From: Chryseobacterium sp. 52
GTDB taxonomy: Bacteria; Bacteroidota; Bacteroidia; Flavobacteriales; Weeksellaceae
Assembly: GCF_002754245.1 (NCBI RefSeq)
Contig: NZ_PEEX01000001.1
Coordinates: 3,452,001 to 3,516,000, forward strand
Length of the DNA: 64,000 nt
Reading direction: 5' to 3'
Positions 1-7,131 of this stretch are shown here, one piece after another; within the stretch, counting starts at the first letter, position 1, and every line of letters starts with the position of its first letter. The notes beneath the pieces are model-generated. The model was not told where the DNA came from. It saw only the letters and a list, made by a program, of their open reading frames with translations, and ran no database searches. The translations under genes were made by a program, and so were the position numbers.

Positions 1-367
1 CTTCTATATCTCTCTGACGGCAGTTTCCTTTATTAATCTGAGAAACAATATAAGTTTCCAGATACGGATACTGAAGACTGGTAGAAAGGCTGCTTTCTAC
101 GAACTGGCTGATCTTTACTTTAAAAGGAAGATCTGCATTTTGAATAATCTTGGATTTTTCCTGTTCCACCCGCTGAGCTTCATCAAAAATAATCTGAATC
201 AGATTATCTCTTGAACGGAAATAATAATTGATAAGCGTTCGGTTCACTCCCGCTTCATCTGCAATTTCCTGGGTAGTAGCATCAAACTTCCCTTTCACAA
301 AGAATAAATTCTTCGCTGTCTCCTTGATCAATTCCTGTGTTTGGTCTTTTTTCGCTTGATTTGACAT
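1..367 (-). CDS. TetR/AcrR-family transcriptional regulator (C-terminus beyond window)
   Basis: This is the first 122 residues of a TetR-type repressor; the ligand-binding part lies past the left edge. Residues 10-50 form the DNA-binding helix bundle, with ATTQEIADEAGV (residues 30-41) and NRTLINYYFRSRDNL as the recognition helix and the conserved Tyr-Tyr-Phe turn. The ATG at 367 is chosen because it lies 20 nt downstream of a good flavobacterial -7 box and gives the usual short arm before helix 1. Two perfect TTGTTAAACAA palindromes flank that promoter, so autorepression is likely. What it responds to, and whether it controls a neighbour (often an efflux pump), cannot be told because the adjacent genes on the left are missing. 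Confidence 0.9.
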   Translation of the reverse strand, partial: MSNQAKKDQTQELIKETAKNLFFVKGKFDATTQEIADEAGVNRTLINYYFRSRDNLIQIIFDEAQRVEQEKSKIIQNADLPFKVKISQFVESSLSTSLQYPYLETYIVSQINKGNCRQRDIE

Positions 368-369
368 TA

Positions 370-380
370 TTGTTAAACAA
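370..380. promoter_or_regulatory. Operator palindrome, copy 1 (TetR-type)
   Basis: TTGTTAAACAA is a perfect inverted repeat around a central A, lying between the predicted transcription start and the start codon of the tetR-type gene. The same 11-mer recurs at 420-430. Size and placement fit a TetR-dimer operator; binding is inferred. Confidence 0.6.
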
Positions 381-387
381 TTTTGTG

Positions 388-417
388 CAAATGTAAATCA
401 AATTCTATTTTTGACAA
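388..417 (-). promoter_or_regulatory. Flavobacterial promoter of the tetR-type gene
   Basis: Read on the minus strand: TTG (415-417), 19-bp spacer, TACATTTG (388-395). This is an exact match to the Bacteroidota sigma-A consensus TTG-N17-23-TAnnTTTG and sits just upstream of the tetR start codon. Confidence 0.7.
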
Positions 418-419
418 AA

Positions 420-430
420 TTGTTAAACAA
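420..430. promoter_or_regulatory. Operator palindrome, copy 2 (TetR-type)
   Basis: Second exact copy of TTGTTAAACAA, 50 bp (about five helical turns) from copy 1 and next to the -33 element. The two copies bracket the promoter on the same DNA face, an arrangement suited to cooperative repression. Confidence 0.6.
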
Positions 431-640
431 AATAATTAAACACAATTGTTATGATTTACATCATGTTTTTGATGCTTAGTTTGAGTTTAATATGAATTAA
501 TCTTTGATGGAAAGGGCATTTTTATATCTTTTCTACAAAAAAAAATAGTAACGAAAAAAAAATCAATATTTCTCTTAATCTTATTTTTTTAAGTTTATCC
601 TCTCAATTCAGCCCTCATATATTAGAAGCTGAATGGATAA

Positions 641-823
641 TTACCCGAAGAATCAATTGAATATCTTGCAAAAGGAATTAAATGCTTTGAGAAAGAGAAT
701 GACGAATCTGCAGTATAAAATTTCGATTCATATTATAAGTATGCATCGATAAGCTTTGCTATGGGAAAGAATTCAGAAGCATGTAAGAAACGAGCAGAAC
801 AGCAGAAGAAAAATATACCGTAA
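641..823 (+). pseudogene. Remnant of a small coding region with an internal stop
   Basis: An open frame beginning at 641 reads LPEESIEYLAKGIKCFEKEN and onward, meets TAA at 716-718, then continues in the same frame as NFDSYYKYASISFAMGKNSE up to a TAA at 821. The amphipathic, Lys/Glu/Ala-rich composition on both sides of the stop looks like one helical (TPR-like) protein broken by a single stop, and no start codon is visible upstream. No family is recognised. The rest of 401-840 is AT-rich and shows nothing else. The frame may simply be fortuitous. Confidence 0.35.
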
Positions 824-840
824 ACTGCGGCCAATAAAAC

Positions 841-868
841 AAAAAGAGCAGAAAATTCTGCTCTTTTT
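841..868. terminator. Bidirectional intrinsic terminator
   Basis: A perfect 13-bp stem (AAAAAGAGCAGAA and its complement) with flanking A and T runs, immediately after the stop of the minus-strand S1 protein gene. It can work in both directions. Confidence 0.8.
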
Positions 869-873
869 TATTT

Positions 874-1698
874 TTATAATAACTTTATTTTATCTTCTAA
901 AATATCGACGATCTTATCTTTATACAGTCCACCGAGTGCTTTTTTGAAATTCTTCTTGCTCATCTGAAGTTCCTCTTTGATCTGTCCGGGAGAAGATTTG
1001 TCCGACAGATAAAGCAGTCCGTAATTCTCTTCCAGTTTATCCAGAATCTTCTGTTTAAATTCGTCTACATTCTCAAAACCTTCAGGCTGCAGAGAGATAT
1101 CAATTTTACCGTCTTCACGGATAGCTTTGATATATCCGCCTTCTTCTGACAATGGATATAGTTTTTTGAAAACATCTGATGTATAGATAAGTCCGATGTA
1201 TTTTTTATTAATAACCACATTCCAGCCCAGTTCGCTTTCATTCATCATAAGAAGATCTACTTTATCTCCTTTTTGGAAAGGAAGATCCTGATACTGTGGA
1301 TTTCTTTTGAATTTTGTGGTTCCGGTAATCAAATCCAGACCTTCATCTACATAAAGATGAACCAGGTATCTTTTTCCTTCAATAATTTTGGATTTCTGCT
1401 GTTTGTATGGGATAAAAAGATCTTTAATGATTCCCCAATCCATAAATGCTCCGCTCGGAAGACTCTGTACACAGCTCATTACAGCATACTCGCCTACTTC
1501 AGCCAATGGAATTTCAGTGGTTGCCTTTAATTTGCCGTCATCCTGATATACAAAAACTTCAACATCATCATTAATTTCTTTTTCGTCGCTGGTGAAAACC
1601 TTAGGCAGAAAAGCTTTTTCGCCTGATTCATCCACCAGGATCCATCCTGAATGATTTTTTTCTGAAATTTTTAAAGTCTGGGTTTTTCCGAGTTGCAT
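874..1698 (-). CDS. S1-like RNA-binding protein, CvfB family
   Basis: A 274-residue cytoplasmic protein of the CvfB (conserved virulence factor B) family: tandem S1-like OB folds followed by a winged helix. Visible markers are the N-terminal fold ending in KAFLPKVF, the third S1-like segment with WNVVINKKYIGLIYTSDVF, and the C-terminal wing SPGQIKEELQMSKKNFKKAL. In Firmicutes CvfB binds RNA and affects virulence gene expression; the role in flavobacteria is unknown. The start MQLGKTQ at 1698 is chosen over an ATG 21 nt upstream because that ATG falls inside the -7 box (1717-1724). It stands alone, with a strong terminator after the stop. Confidence 0.8.
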   Translation of the reverse strand: MQLGKTQTLKISEKNHSGWILVDESGEKAFLPKVFTSDEKEINDDVEVFVYQDDGKLKATTEIPLAEVGEYAVMSCVQSLPSGAFMDWGIIKDLFIPYKQQKSKIIEGKRYLVHLYVDEGLDLITGTTKFKRNPQYQDLPFQKGDKVDLLMMNESELGWNVVINKKYIGLIYTSDVFKKLYPLSEEGGYIKAIREDGKIDISLQPEGFENVDEFKQKILDKLEENYGLLYLSDKSSPGQIKEELQMSKKNFKKALGGLYKDKIVDILEDKIKLL

Positions 1699-1716
1699 TG
1701 AATATAAAATTAGCCA

Positions 1717-1724
1717 CAAAGGTA
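1717..1724 (-). promoter_or_regulatory. -7 box (TACCTTTG) of the CvfB-like gene
   Basis: TACCTTTG on the minus strand matches TAnnTTTG, 18 nt upstream of the chosen start codon. No clear TTG -33 element is seen at the right distance. Confidence 0.45.
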
Positions 1725-1930
1725 CGGAAAATTGAAGATTTTAAACTACATATAATAGTTTTACCCTGTTTCACTGATTTTATATGTTTTCAAATGGAGA
1801 ATAAAACCTGTACACTTTATCAAGATAAGCACATTATACTTATATTCTTTACCCAATTTTTTATTTATTGTAAAAACTCATGCACAAATAGCAGATAAAT
1901 CTGTTATACTATTACGTATCCATCCATTTA

Positions 1931-2773
1931 TTATTGGGGCACATTAAAATGAGTCTGAATTTCTTTTAGTTTTTCATACACCTTTTCTAACAAATCATCA
2001 GGCAAATGGTGAAGATTAAAATTATTTTTTAACGTAAAAACCAGTTGACTGAAGTCTGTAATTGCTGAACTTTCCTTTCTTCCATCATTCCAACGGATAC
2101 TGAATGTGTTGTTAAAAAGAGCATATCTGGCCTCTTCATCCACTCTTGTGATCATCAAAAATTTACGAAACACTGAGTCCGGACCTGTTGCAATATACCA
2201 GTTGGCCATTTCCAGGTCTGAAAATTCCACTTCTTCCAGAGAAAACTTATAGATAGGCAACCACTCTTCTTTCAGCACTTCCAGTCTGTAAAAACCGGCT
2301 GTGTTCACCAGACGAAATAAACCATTTGGCGTTTCCTGTTCGATATCTGTATCCACCAAAATCGGAGATGTAAGCGTCATAGAACCAAAACCAACATCTA
2401 CCAGATACTGTACCCCTTCAATATCTGTAGTCAAAATCATATGGGAACGGGCAGTTCTGGTACCGTCTTTACTGCCCCAGACGACCCTTGCCAAGTGTAC
2501 TTTAACCGTAAAGCCTAGACTCTCTAAAACATTTTTAAACAATATGTTTTGTTCATAGCAGTAGCCTCCCCGCTGAAGTCTTATCAGTTTATTACATACT
2601 GCATCCAGCTGTAATAAAGGTATTTCCCCTGTAAATGTATCAATATTTTCAAATGTTATATTTTTAGGATGCATCTGATGAAGTGTTTTCAGAAGTTCTA
2701 ATTTTCCGATATTTTTTTTCAGAGTTTCTACTTCTATTCTTTTCAAATACAGATCCAGTTCATTGTTCTTCAT
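1931..2773 (-). CDS. Arylamine N-acetyltransferase (NAT family)
   Basis: A 280-residue acetyl-CoA-dependent arylamine N-acetyltransferase. The Cys-His-Asp triad is complete: the nucleophile is Cys72 in QRGGYCYEQN, the His is His111 in ARSHMIL, and the Asp is Asp126 in YLVDVGFG, close to the positions in typical 280-residue bacterial NATs. The N-terminal segment with ITFENID is also characteristic. The start MKNNELDLY is preferred to an ATG 33 nt upstream because it gives the usual NAT N-terminus. The enzyme is cytoplasmic and acetylates arylamines or hydrazines; the natural substrate cannot be inferred from the neighbours, which are unrelated. Confidence 0.9.
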   Translation of the reverse strand: MKNNELDLYLKRIEVETLKKNIGKLELLKTLHQMHPKNITFENIDTFTGEIPLLQLDAVCNKLIRLQRGGYCYEQNILFKNVLESLGFTVKVHLARVVWGSKDGTRTARSHMILTTDIEGVQYLVDVGFGSMTLTSPILVDTDIEQETPNGLFRLVNTAGFYRLEVLKEEWLPIYKFSLEEVEFSDLEMANWYIATGPDSVFRKFLMITRVDEEARYALFNNTFSIRWNDGRKESSAITDFSQLVFTLKNNFNLHHLPDDLLEKVYEKLKEIQTHFNVPQ

Positions 2774-2885
2774 AATTCTGATATTTTTAGATTTAATTTT
2801 ATTCAAATATCGGGATTGTCTGGCTTAATAGTTAGGTCAAAAGTGAGAATTACCTGGACAAATCAATCATTCTTGTGGGTTGCCA

Positions 2886-2920
2886 CAAAAAAGAGAGGCA
2901 ATTTTTGGCTGCCTCTCTTT
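2886..2920 (-). terminator. Intrinsic terminator of the DUF4476 gene
   Basis: An 11-bp stem (AAAGAGAGGCA paired with its complement, 9-nt loop) followed on the minus strand by a T run, 7 nt after the stop codon. Confidence 0.75.
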
Positions 2921-2926
2921 GTTCTA

Positions 2927-3781
2927 TTACGATTTTGATATAAACTCCATGAGTTCTCTTTTACTGTTTTCAAAATCAAATGCATCATATACCAGAAAGT
3001 ATTTATTCTTATCTGCGCATCTTCTGTACATTGATTTAGCTAATGCCAGTTTATTATTATCAAAGCTGACATACCTTACCAGATCCCTGACCTGCATAGC
3101 GGTAAATTGGGAGCTGCGCATCTGCTGATTGATTAACGCCAGTTTCCCATCATCGAACTTTTCATTTTTCTTTAGCATTTCAAAAAACTGACGGAAAGTA
3201 ACATCATCCATGACATTTCCTGAATGATAATTATTTCCCTGTTGGTTTCCATAAGGATTATTCCACACGTCATTCCAGTCATTAAATCCATAAGACTGGC
3301 TTTTTACAGGATAGAGATCTAATAAATACAAGCCTTCATTTGTGAAAAAATCCAGCACCATTCTGTTATTATTCCGAAGCATTAAAGTGGTTCTGTAAAT
3401 CAAAAAGCCATTTTCATAAATCGATACCGGTATTTTCCCGGACTGGAGATCAAAAAACCTATATTTCCCTGAACTGTTTGAAATCATCTGATCATCAATC
3501 TCAACTGTGAAAGCTCCCTGCTCCGGAATGCGAAGAAAAACTTCTGCATAACCATAATTTTTGTTCCACTGATAGTTTCGATTTCTTGATTTACCGTCTG
3601 TGTTAGCTATATTATTATATTTTGACTGATCAAAAGCTTTGTTTTTCGTTTTCAGAGTTCCGGAAACCTGCATTTCTGAGGCAGAGGCTTCATTTTTTAA
3701 AAGCTCACCTGCCTTTCCCGCTTCCTGAGCAAATGAATGTATTGCTACAAAAAGCATTAAACTGATAAAAATCTTCTTCAT
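2927..3781 (-). CDS. Secreted DUF4476 protein
   Basis: A 284-residue exported protein. Residues 1-18 are a signal peptide ending FAQ. The middle contains a small beta domain (YAEVFLRIPEQGAFTVEIDD, about residues 78-97) followed by an Asn/Gly-rich linker. The C-terminal 95 residues, from DDVTFRQFFEMLKKNEKFDD onward, are the helical DUF4476 domain, with the typical VRYVSFDNNKLALAKSMYRR repeat unit. DUF4476 is common in Bacteroidota surface or periplasmic proteins and has no assigned function. Monocistronic, with its own terminator. Confidence 0.8.
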   Translation of the reverse strand: MKKIFISLMLFVAIHSFAQEAGKAGELLKNEASASEMQVSGTLKTKNKAFDQSKYNNIANTDGKSRNRNYQWNKNYGYAEVFLRIPEQGAFTVEIDDQMISNSSGKYRFFDLQSGKIPVSIYENGFLIYRTTLMLRNNNRMVLDFFTNEGLYLLDLYPVKSQSYGFNDWNDVWNNPYGNQQGNNYHSGNVMDDVTFRQFFEMLKKNEKFDDGKLALINQQMRSSQFTAMQVRDLVRYVSFDNNKLALAKSMYRRCADKNKYFLVYDAFDFENSKRELMEFISKS

Positions 3782-3818
3782 AAAATAAATTTATTATGTC
3801 CATCTCCATTTTTATGCC

Positions 3819-3849
3819 AAAAAAAAGAGAAGCAAGACTGCTTCTCTTT
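3819..3849 (-). terminator. Intrinsic terminator of lpdA
   Basis: An 11-bp perfect stem (AAAGAGAAGCA, loop AGAC) followed by a T run of about eight on the minus strand, 40 nt after the lpdA stop. Confidence 0.75.
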
Positions 3850-3891
3850 AATTGATCAATATTTAAATGATTAAATCTTTTTAATCAAATA

Positions 3892-5295
3892 TTACATATG
3901 GATAGATCTCTTACCCGTTGCATCCAATGCTGCTTCTTTAATTGCTTCAGCATATGTTGGGTGCGCGTGAGAACTTCTTGCGATATCTTCAGCACTTGCA
4001 CGGAATTCCATAGCAATTACCCCTTCTGCGATAAGGTCAGCAGCTCTTGCTCCGATGATGTGCATTCCTAAAACTTCGTCAGTTTTTTCGTCTGCAATAA
4101 TCTTCACAAGACCATCGATATCACCACTTGCACGGCTTCTACCTAATGCTCTCATTGGGAAAGAACCTACTTTGTAAGCTACTCCTTCTTCTTTTAACTG
4201 CTCTTCTGTTTTACCCACTCCGGCTACTTCAGGCCAAGTATATACAACACCAGGAATCAGGTTATAGTTGATGTGAGGTTTCTGACCTGCCAGTAATTCA
4301 GCTACAAGAACACCTTCTTCTTCCGCTTTGTGAGCAAGCATAGCCCCTTTGATAACGTCACCAATCGCGTAGATGTTTGCCACATTAGTCTGTAAGTGGT
4401 CATTGGTTTTTACTCTTCCTCTTTCGTCAAGTTCTACACCTGCTTTTTCAAGAGCAAGACCGTCTGTGTAAGGTTTTCTTCCTACAGAAACCAAACAATA
4501 ATCTCCTTCTACGGTAACTTCTTCTCCTTTTTTATCTTTAGCAGTGATCTTTACTGTATCTCCGTTTCTTTCAACAGCAGAAACTGCGGTAGAAAGCATA
4601 AACTTCATTCCCTGTTTTTTAAGAACTTTAGTCAATTCCTTGCTTAAAGCGCCATCCATTCCAGGAATGATCTTATCCATAAATTCAACAACTGTTACCT
4701 GAGCTCCTAATCTTAAGTATACAGAACCTAATTCAAGACCGATTACACCTCCTCCGATTACGACTAAGTGCTTAGGAATTTCTTTAAGGTTTAACGCTTC
4801 TGTAGAAGTGATCACTCTTTCTTTATCAATTGAGATAAAAGGTAAAGAAGACGGCTTGGAACCGGTTGCGATAATGGTATATTTTGATTCGATCGTTTCA
4901 GAAGAACCGTCGTTTTTAGTTACTTTGATCTGAGTAGCAGACTCAAAGCTTCCCAATCCTTCAAAAACAGTAATTTTATTTTTGTCCATCAAGAAGTTGA
5001 TACCCTTAGTCGTTTGATCTACCACTTCGTTTTTACGCTCTACCATTCTTGCGATATCAGCTTGTGGCTCGTTGATTATAATTCCGTGGCCTGCGAAGTT
5101 GTGCTTCGCATTTTCGAAATGCTCAGAGCTGTCTAAAAGCGCTTTTGACGGAATACATCCAACGTTAAGACAAGTTCCGCCTAAAGTTGAATATTTTTCA
5201 ATAATTGCTGTTTTGAAACCTAATTGTGCTGCACGGATCGCAGCTACATAACCTCCAGGACCAGAACCGATTACGGTAACATCGAATTGACTCAT
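3892..5295 (-). CDS. lpdA: Dihydrolipoyl dehydrogenase (E3)
   Basis: A full-length 467-residue FAD/NAD flavoprotein that reoxidises dihydrolipoamide in 2-oxoacid dehydrogenase complexes or the glycine cleavage system. Seen in order: the FAD-binding GSGPGGY (residues 10-16), the redox-active disulfide Cys42/Cys47 in GGTCLNVGCIPSK, the NAD-binding GGGVIGLELG near residue 180, a second FAD motif YAIGDV near 310, and the C-terminal catalytic HAHPTYAE with His445. No E1 or E2 genes are adjacent, so this is a stand-alone E3, as is common in flavobacteria. A TAAATTTG -7-like box lies at 5339-5346 on the minus strand. Confidence 0.95.
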   Translation of the reverse strand: MSQFDVTVIGSGPGGYVAAIRAAQLGFKTAIIEKYSTLGGTCLNVGCIPSKALLDSSEHFENAKHNFAGHGIIINEPQADIARMVERKNEVVDQTTKGINFLMDKNKITVFEGLGSFESATQIKVTKNDGSSETIESKYTIIATGSKPSSLPFISIDKERVITSTEALNLKEIPKHLVVIGGGVIGLELGSVYLRLGAQVTVVEFMDKIIPGMDGALSKELTKVLKKQGMKFMLSTAVSAVERNGDTVKITAKDKKGEEVTVEGDYCLVSVGRKPYTDGLALEKAGVELDERGRVKTNDHLQTNVANIYAIGDVIKGAMLAHKAEEEGVLVAELLAGQKPHINYNLIPGVVYTWPEVAGVGKTEEQLKEEGVAYKVGSFPMRALGRSRASGDIDGLVKIIADEKTDEVLGMHIIGARAADLIAEGVIAMEFRASAEDIARSSHAHPTYAEAIKEAALDATGKRSIHM

Positions 5296-5400
5296 GTTAT
5301 TGTATGAATTTGTTTATTATTATCTTTCTTAATTCTCACAAATTTACTGATAAATTACCACGTGAGAAAGTGAGATTTGTCAAATTTTCAATATAAAATC

Positions 5401-5751
5401 TTATACATCTACATTAACTTTCCCCTGACCAAATGCACCAGTACTTGTAAAATAGGAACCTCCATAAATATACCATTCAAGATTTTCTAAATACTCTACT
5501 ACATTTTCAGGGATGATTTCTGAACGTTCTTTTTTGGAAATTATTCCTCTGTACCATCTTCCGGAATTAGAGAAATGTTCAAATTCAACAAGATAGTTAA
5601 CCCATATTCTCTGACAAAGTCTGCATTGCAAAATACTTACCTCTGCATGTCTTCCTTTTGTATGATCTATACCTAATTGGGAGTTTCTGAAATCAGTATA
5701 ATTGAAAGGTGGTTTTTCACAGGTACATCCTAGTTTAGAAATTTTCTTCAT
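5401..5751 (-). CDS. Hypothetical small zinc-ribbon-like protein
   Basis: A 116-residue protein that I do not recognise. It carries two Cys pairs, CTC near residue 9 and CRLC near residue 46, which together could bind zinc, plus a histidine-containing segment between them (DHTKGRHAE). The C-terminal half has aromatic residues (RWYRGIISKK, WYIYGGSYF). The start MKKISKLGCTC is preferred to an ATG 33 nt upstream. It lies between lpdA and a glycosyltransferase gene, in the same orientation but separated by about 100 nt on each side, so no operon is implied. Confidence 0.55.
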   Translation of the reverse strand: MKKISKLGCTCEKPPFNYTDFRNSQLGIDHTKGRHAEVSILQCRLCQRIWVNYLVEFEHFSNSGRWYRGIISKKERSEIIPENVVEYLENLEWYIYGGSYFTSTGAFGQGKVNVDV

Positions 5752-5859
5752 GAATGAAATATTAGATAAAATTTGAAAGCCCAAACTTAGTAAAATATAA
5801 GAATTGATAATAGAAATATTTTAATTTGAGAAAACGTATTATTTCAATAGCTGTATATT

Positions 5860-6945
5860 TTATGAGTTCCCGACTAAATCCAACAGAAGTTTTTCATATT
5901 GATTCAGAATAATATCCTTGGAAAATCTTGATCTGATAGAATTTTTAATAGCATCCCGGTTATAGTTTCCCTGTAGAACTTTCATTACTTTCTGAGAAAA
6001 ATCTTCATAGTTTTCAATATTTGAAACCTCACCGTTCACCTGATGCTGAATAATTTCGTTGATTCCTCCGGGACAGTTATTGGCCAGAGAATAGGTTCCG
6101 CAGGCTCCGGCTTCCAAAAGAACATTGGGAAAACCTTCATATCTTGAAGAAAGAATAAAAAGGTCTGCATATTTTAAAAACTGATACGGATTATCATGTC
6201 TGCCGTGGAAAATTACGTTTTTCAATCCAAGGAAATCCTTCATCTGAAGTAAAACATCCCTGTCTTTGCCGTCGCCCAGAATATGGAGCAGAATATTTTC
6301 ATTTTTAAGTCTTGAAAAAACTTTCAGCAAATTATCAAACCCTTTTCTGGCCGATAGATTTCCTATTGCCACAACATTTTTATGATTATATTTGAAACAT
6401 TCCGGCTTAACAGAAACAGCCAGTTTTTCATTGATGAAATCGAAATCAACAGGATTATTTATTTTAACAATTTTCTTTTTCTTAATATTAAAATTATCAA
6501 TAAGATCATGCATCATATCATCACTTTGCGCAATGATTCTCTGATAGTTATTGTAAAAATTGTAGAAAAACTTGATTTCTTTTCTGGTCACATGCTGCGT
6601 CACAACATTGGTTTCTCTGGCAATAAATTTCGTTCTCGGAAAAAGTTTGATAAAAAGGGCCAGATAAGCATTTACTTCTCCAAAACCAGAAAATACAATA
6701 TCCGGTTTCCGCCTGTAAATTTCTCCTAAAATAGGTTTTAAAGAATGTCTGATGCGTTCTGTATTGATATCAATAATTTCAACGTCTTTTTTCAGAAAAT
6801 TCAGATATCCGCCCTGTTTACGCAACAGCAAAATTTTAGGTTCAAACCGATCCCTTGAAAGATGATTTGCAATAGTGGTAACAATCCTTTCTGCACCACC
6901 GGTTTCCAGGTCCGGCAGAATAAATATGACAGAAATCTTTTTCAT
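5860..6945 (-). CDS. Glycosyltransferase family 4 protein
   Basis: A 361-residue GT-B fold retaining glycosyltransferase. The N-terminal domain has the acceptor-side motif LPDLETGGAERIVTTI (residues 10-25). The C-terminal domain begins at VVAIGNLSARKGFDNLLKVF and contains the nucleotide-sugar site ILGDGKDR and the EX7E motif in SSRYEGFPNVLLEAGACG. It is cytoplasmic or peripheral at the inner membrane and probably extends a polysaccharide or lipid-linked glycan. There is no surrounding polysaccharide cluster, so neither donor nor acceptor can be named. Confidence 0.88.
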   Translation of the reverse strand: MKKISVIFILPDLETGGAERIVTTIANHLSRDRFEPKILLLRKQGGYLNFLKKDVEIIDINTERIRHSLKPILGEIYRRKPDIVFSGFGEVNAYLALFIKLFPRTKFIARETNVVTQHVTRKEIKFFYNFYNNYQRIIAQSDDMMHDLIDNFNIKKKKIVKINNPVDFDFINEKLAVSVKPECFKYNHKNVVAIGNLSARKGFDNLLKVFSRLKNENILLHILGDGKDRDVLLQMKDFLGLKNVIFHGRHDNPYQFLKYADLFILSSRYEGFPNVLLEAGACGTYSLANNCPGGINEIIQHQVNGEVSNIENYEDFSQKVMKVLQGNYNRDAIKNSIRSRFSKDIILNQYEKLLLDLVGNS

Positions 6946-7066
6946 CAGTTAAAGTTAGTAAAAAGTTTTATAAACCTTTAATTTTAAGGTTTCAAAGACA
7001 GGGATAATTTCGTTGATGTTTTCAACACTAAGATGGGAAAACTATTCTTATTCTTTCTGTCATATT

Positions 7067-7100
7067 AAAAAAGAAACTCTTCTTGGGAAGAATTTCTTTT
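7067..7100 (-). terminator. Intrinsic terminator of recQ
   Basis: A 14-bp stem with one mismatch (AAAAGAAA and TCTTC arms, TTGG loop), followed by a T run on the minus strand, about 30 nt after the recQ stop. Confidence 0.65.
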
Positions 7101-7131
7101 AAAATTATTTCGTTATTATGTAAATTCATTC

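Noticed and set aside
756..947. 63-residue ORF on the plus strand
   Set aside because: It runs through the terminator hairpin and into the antisense of the S1 protein gene; the C-terminal part is low-complexity (LLFFIFIITLF).
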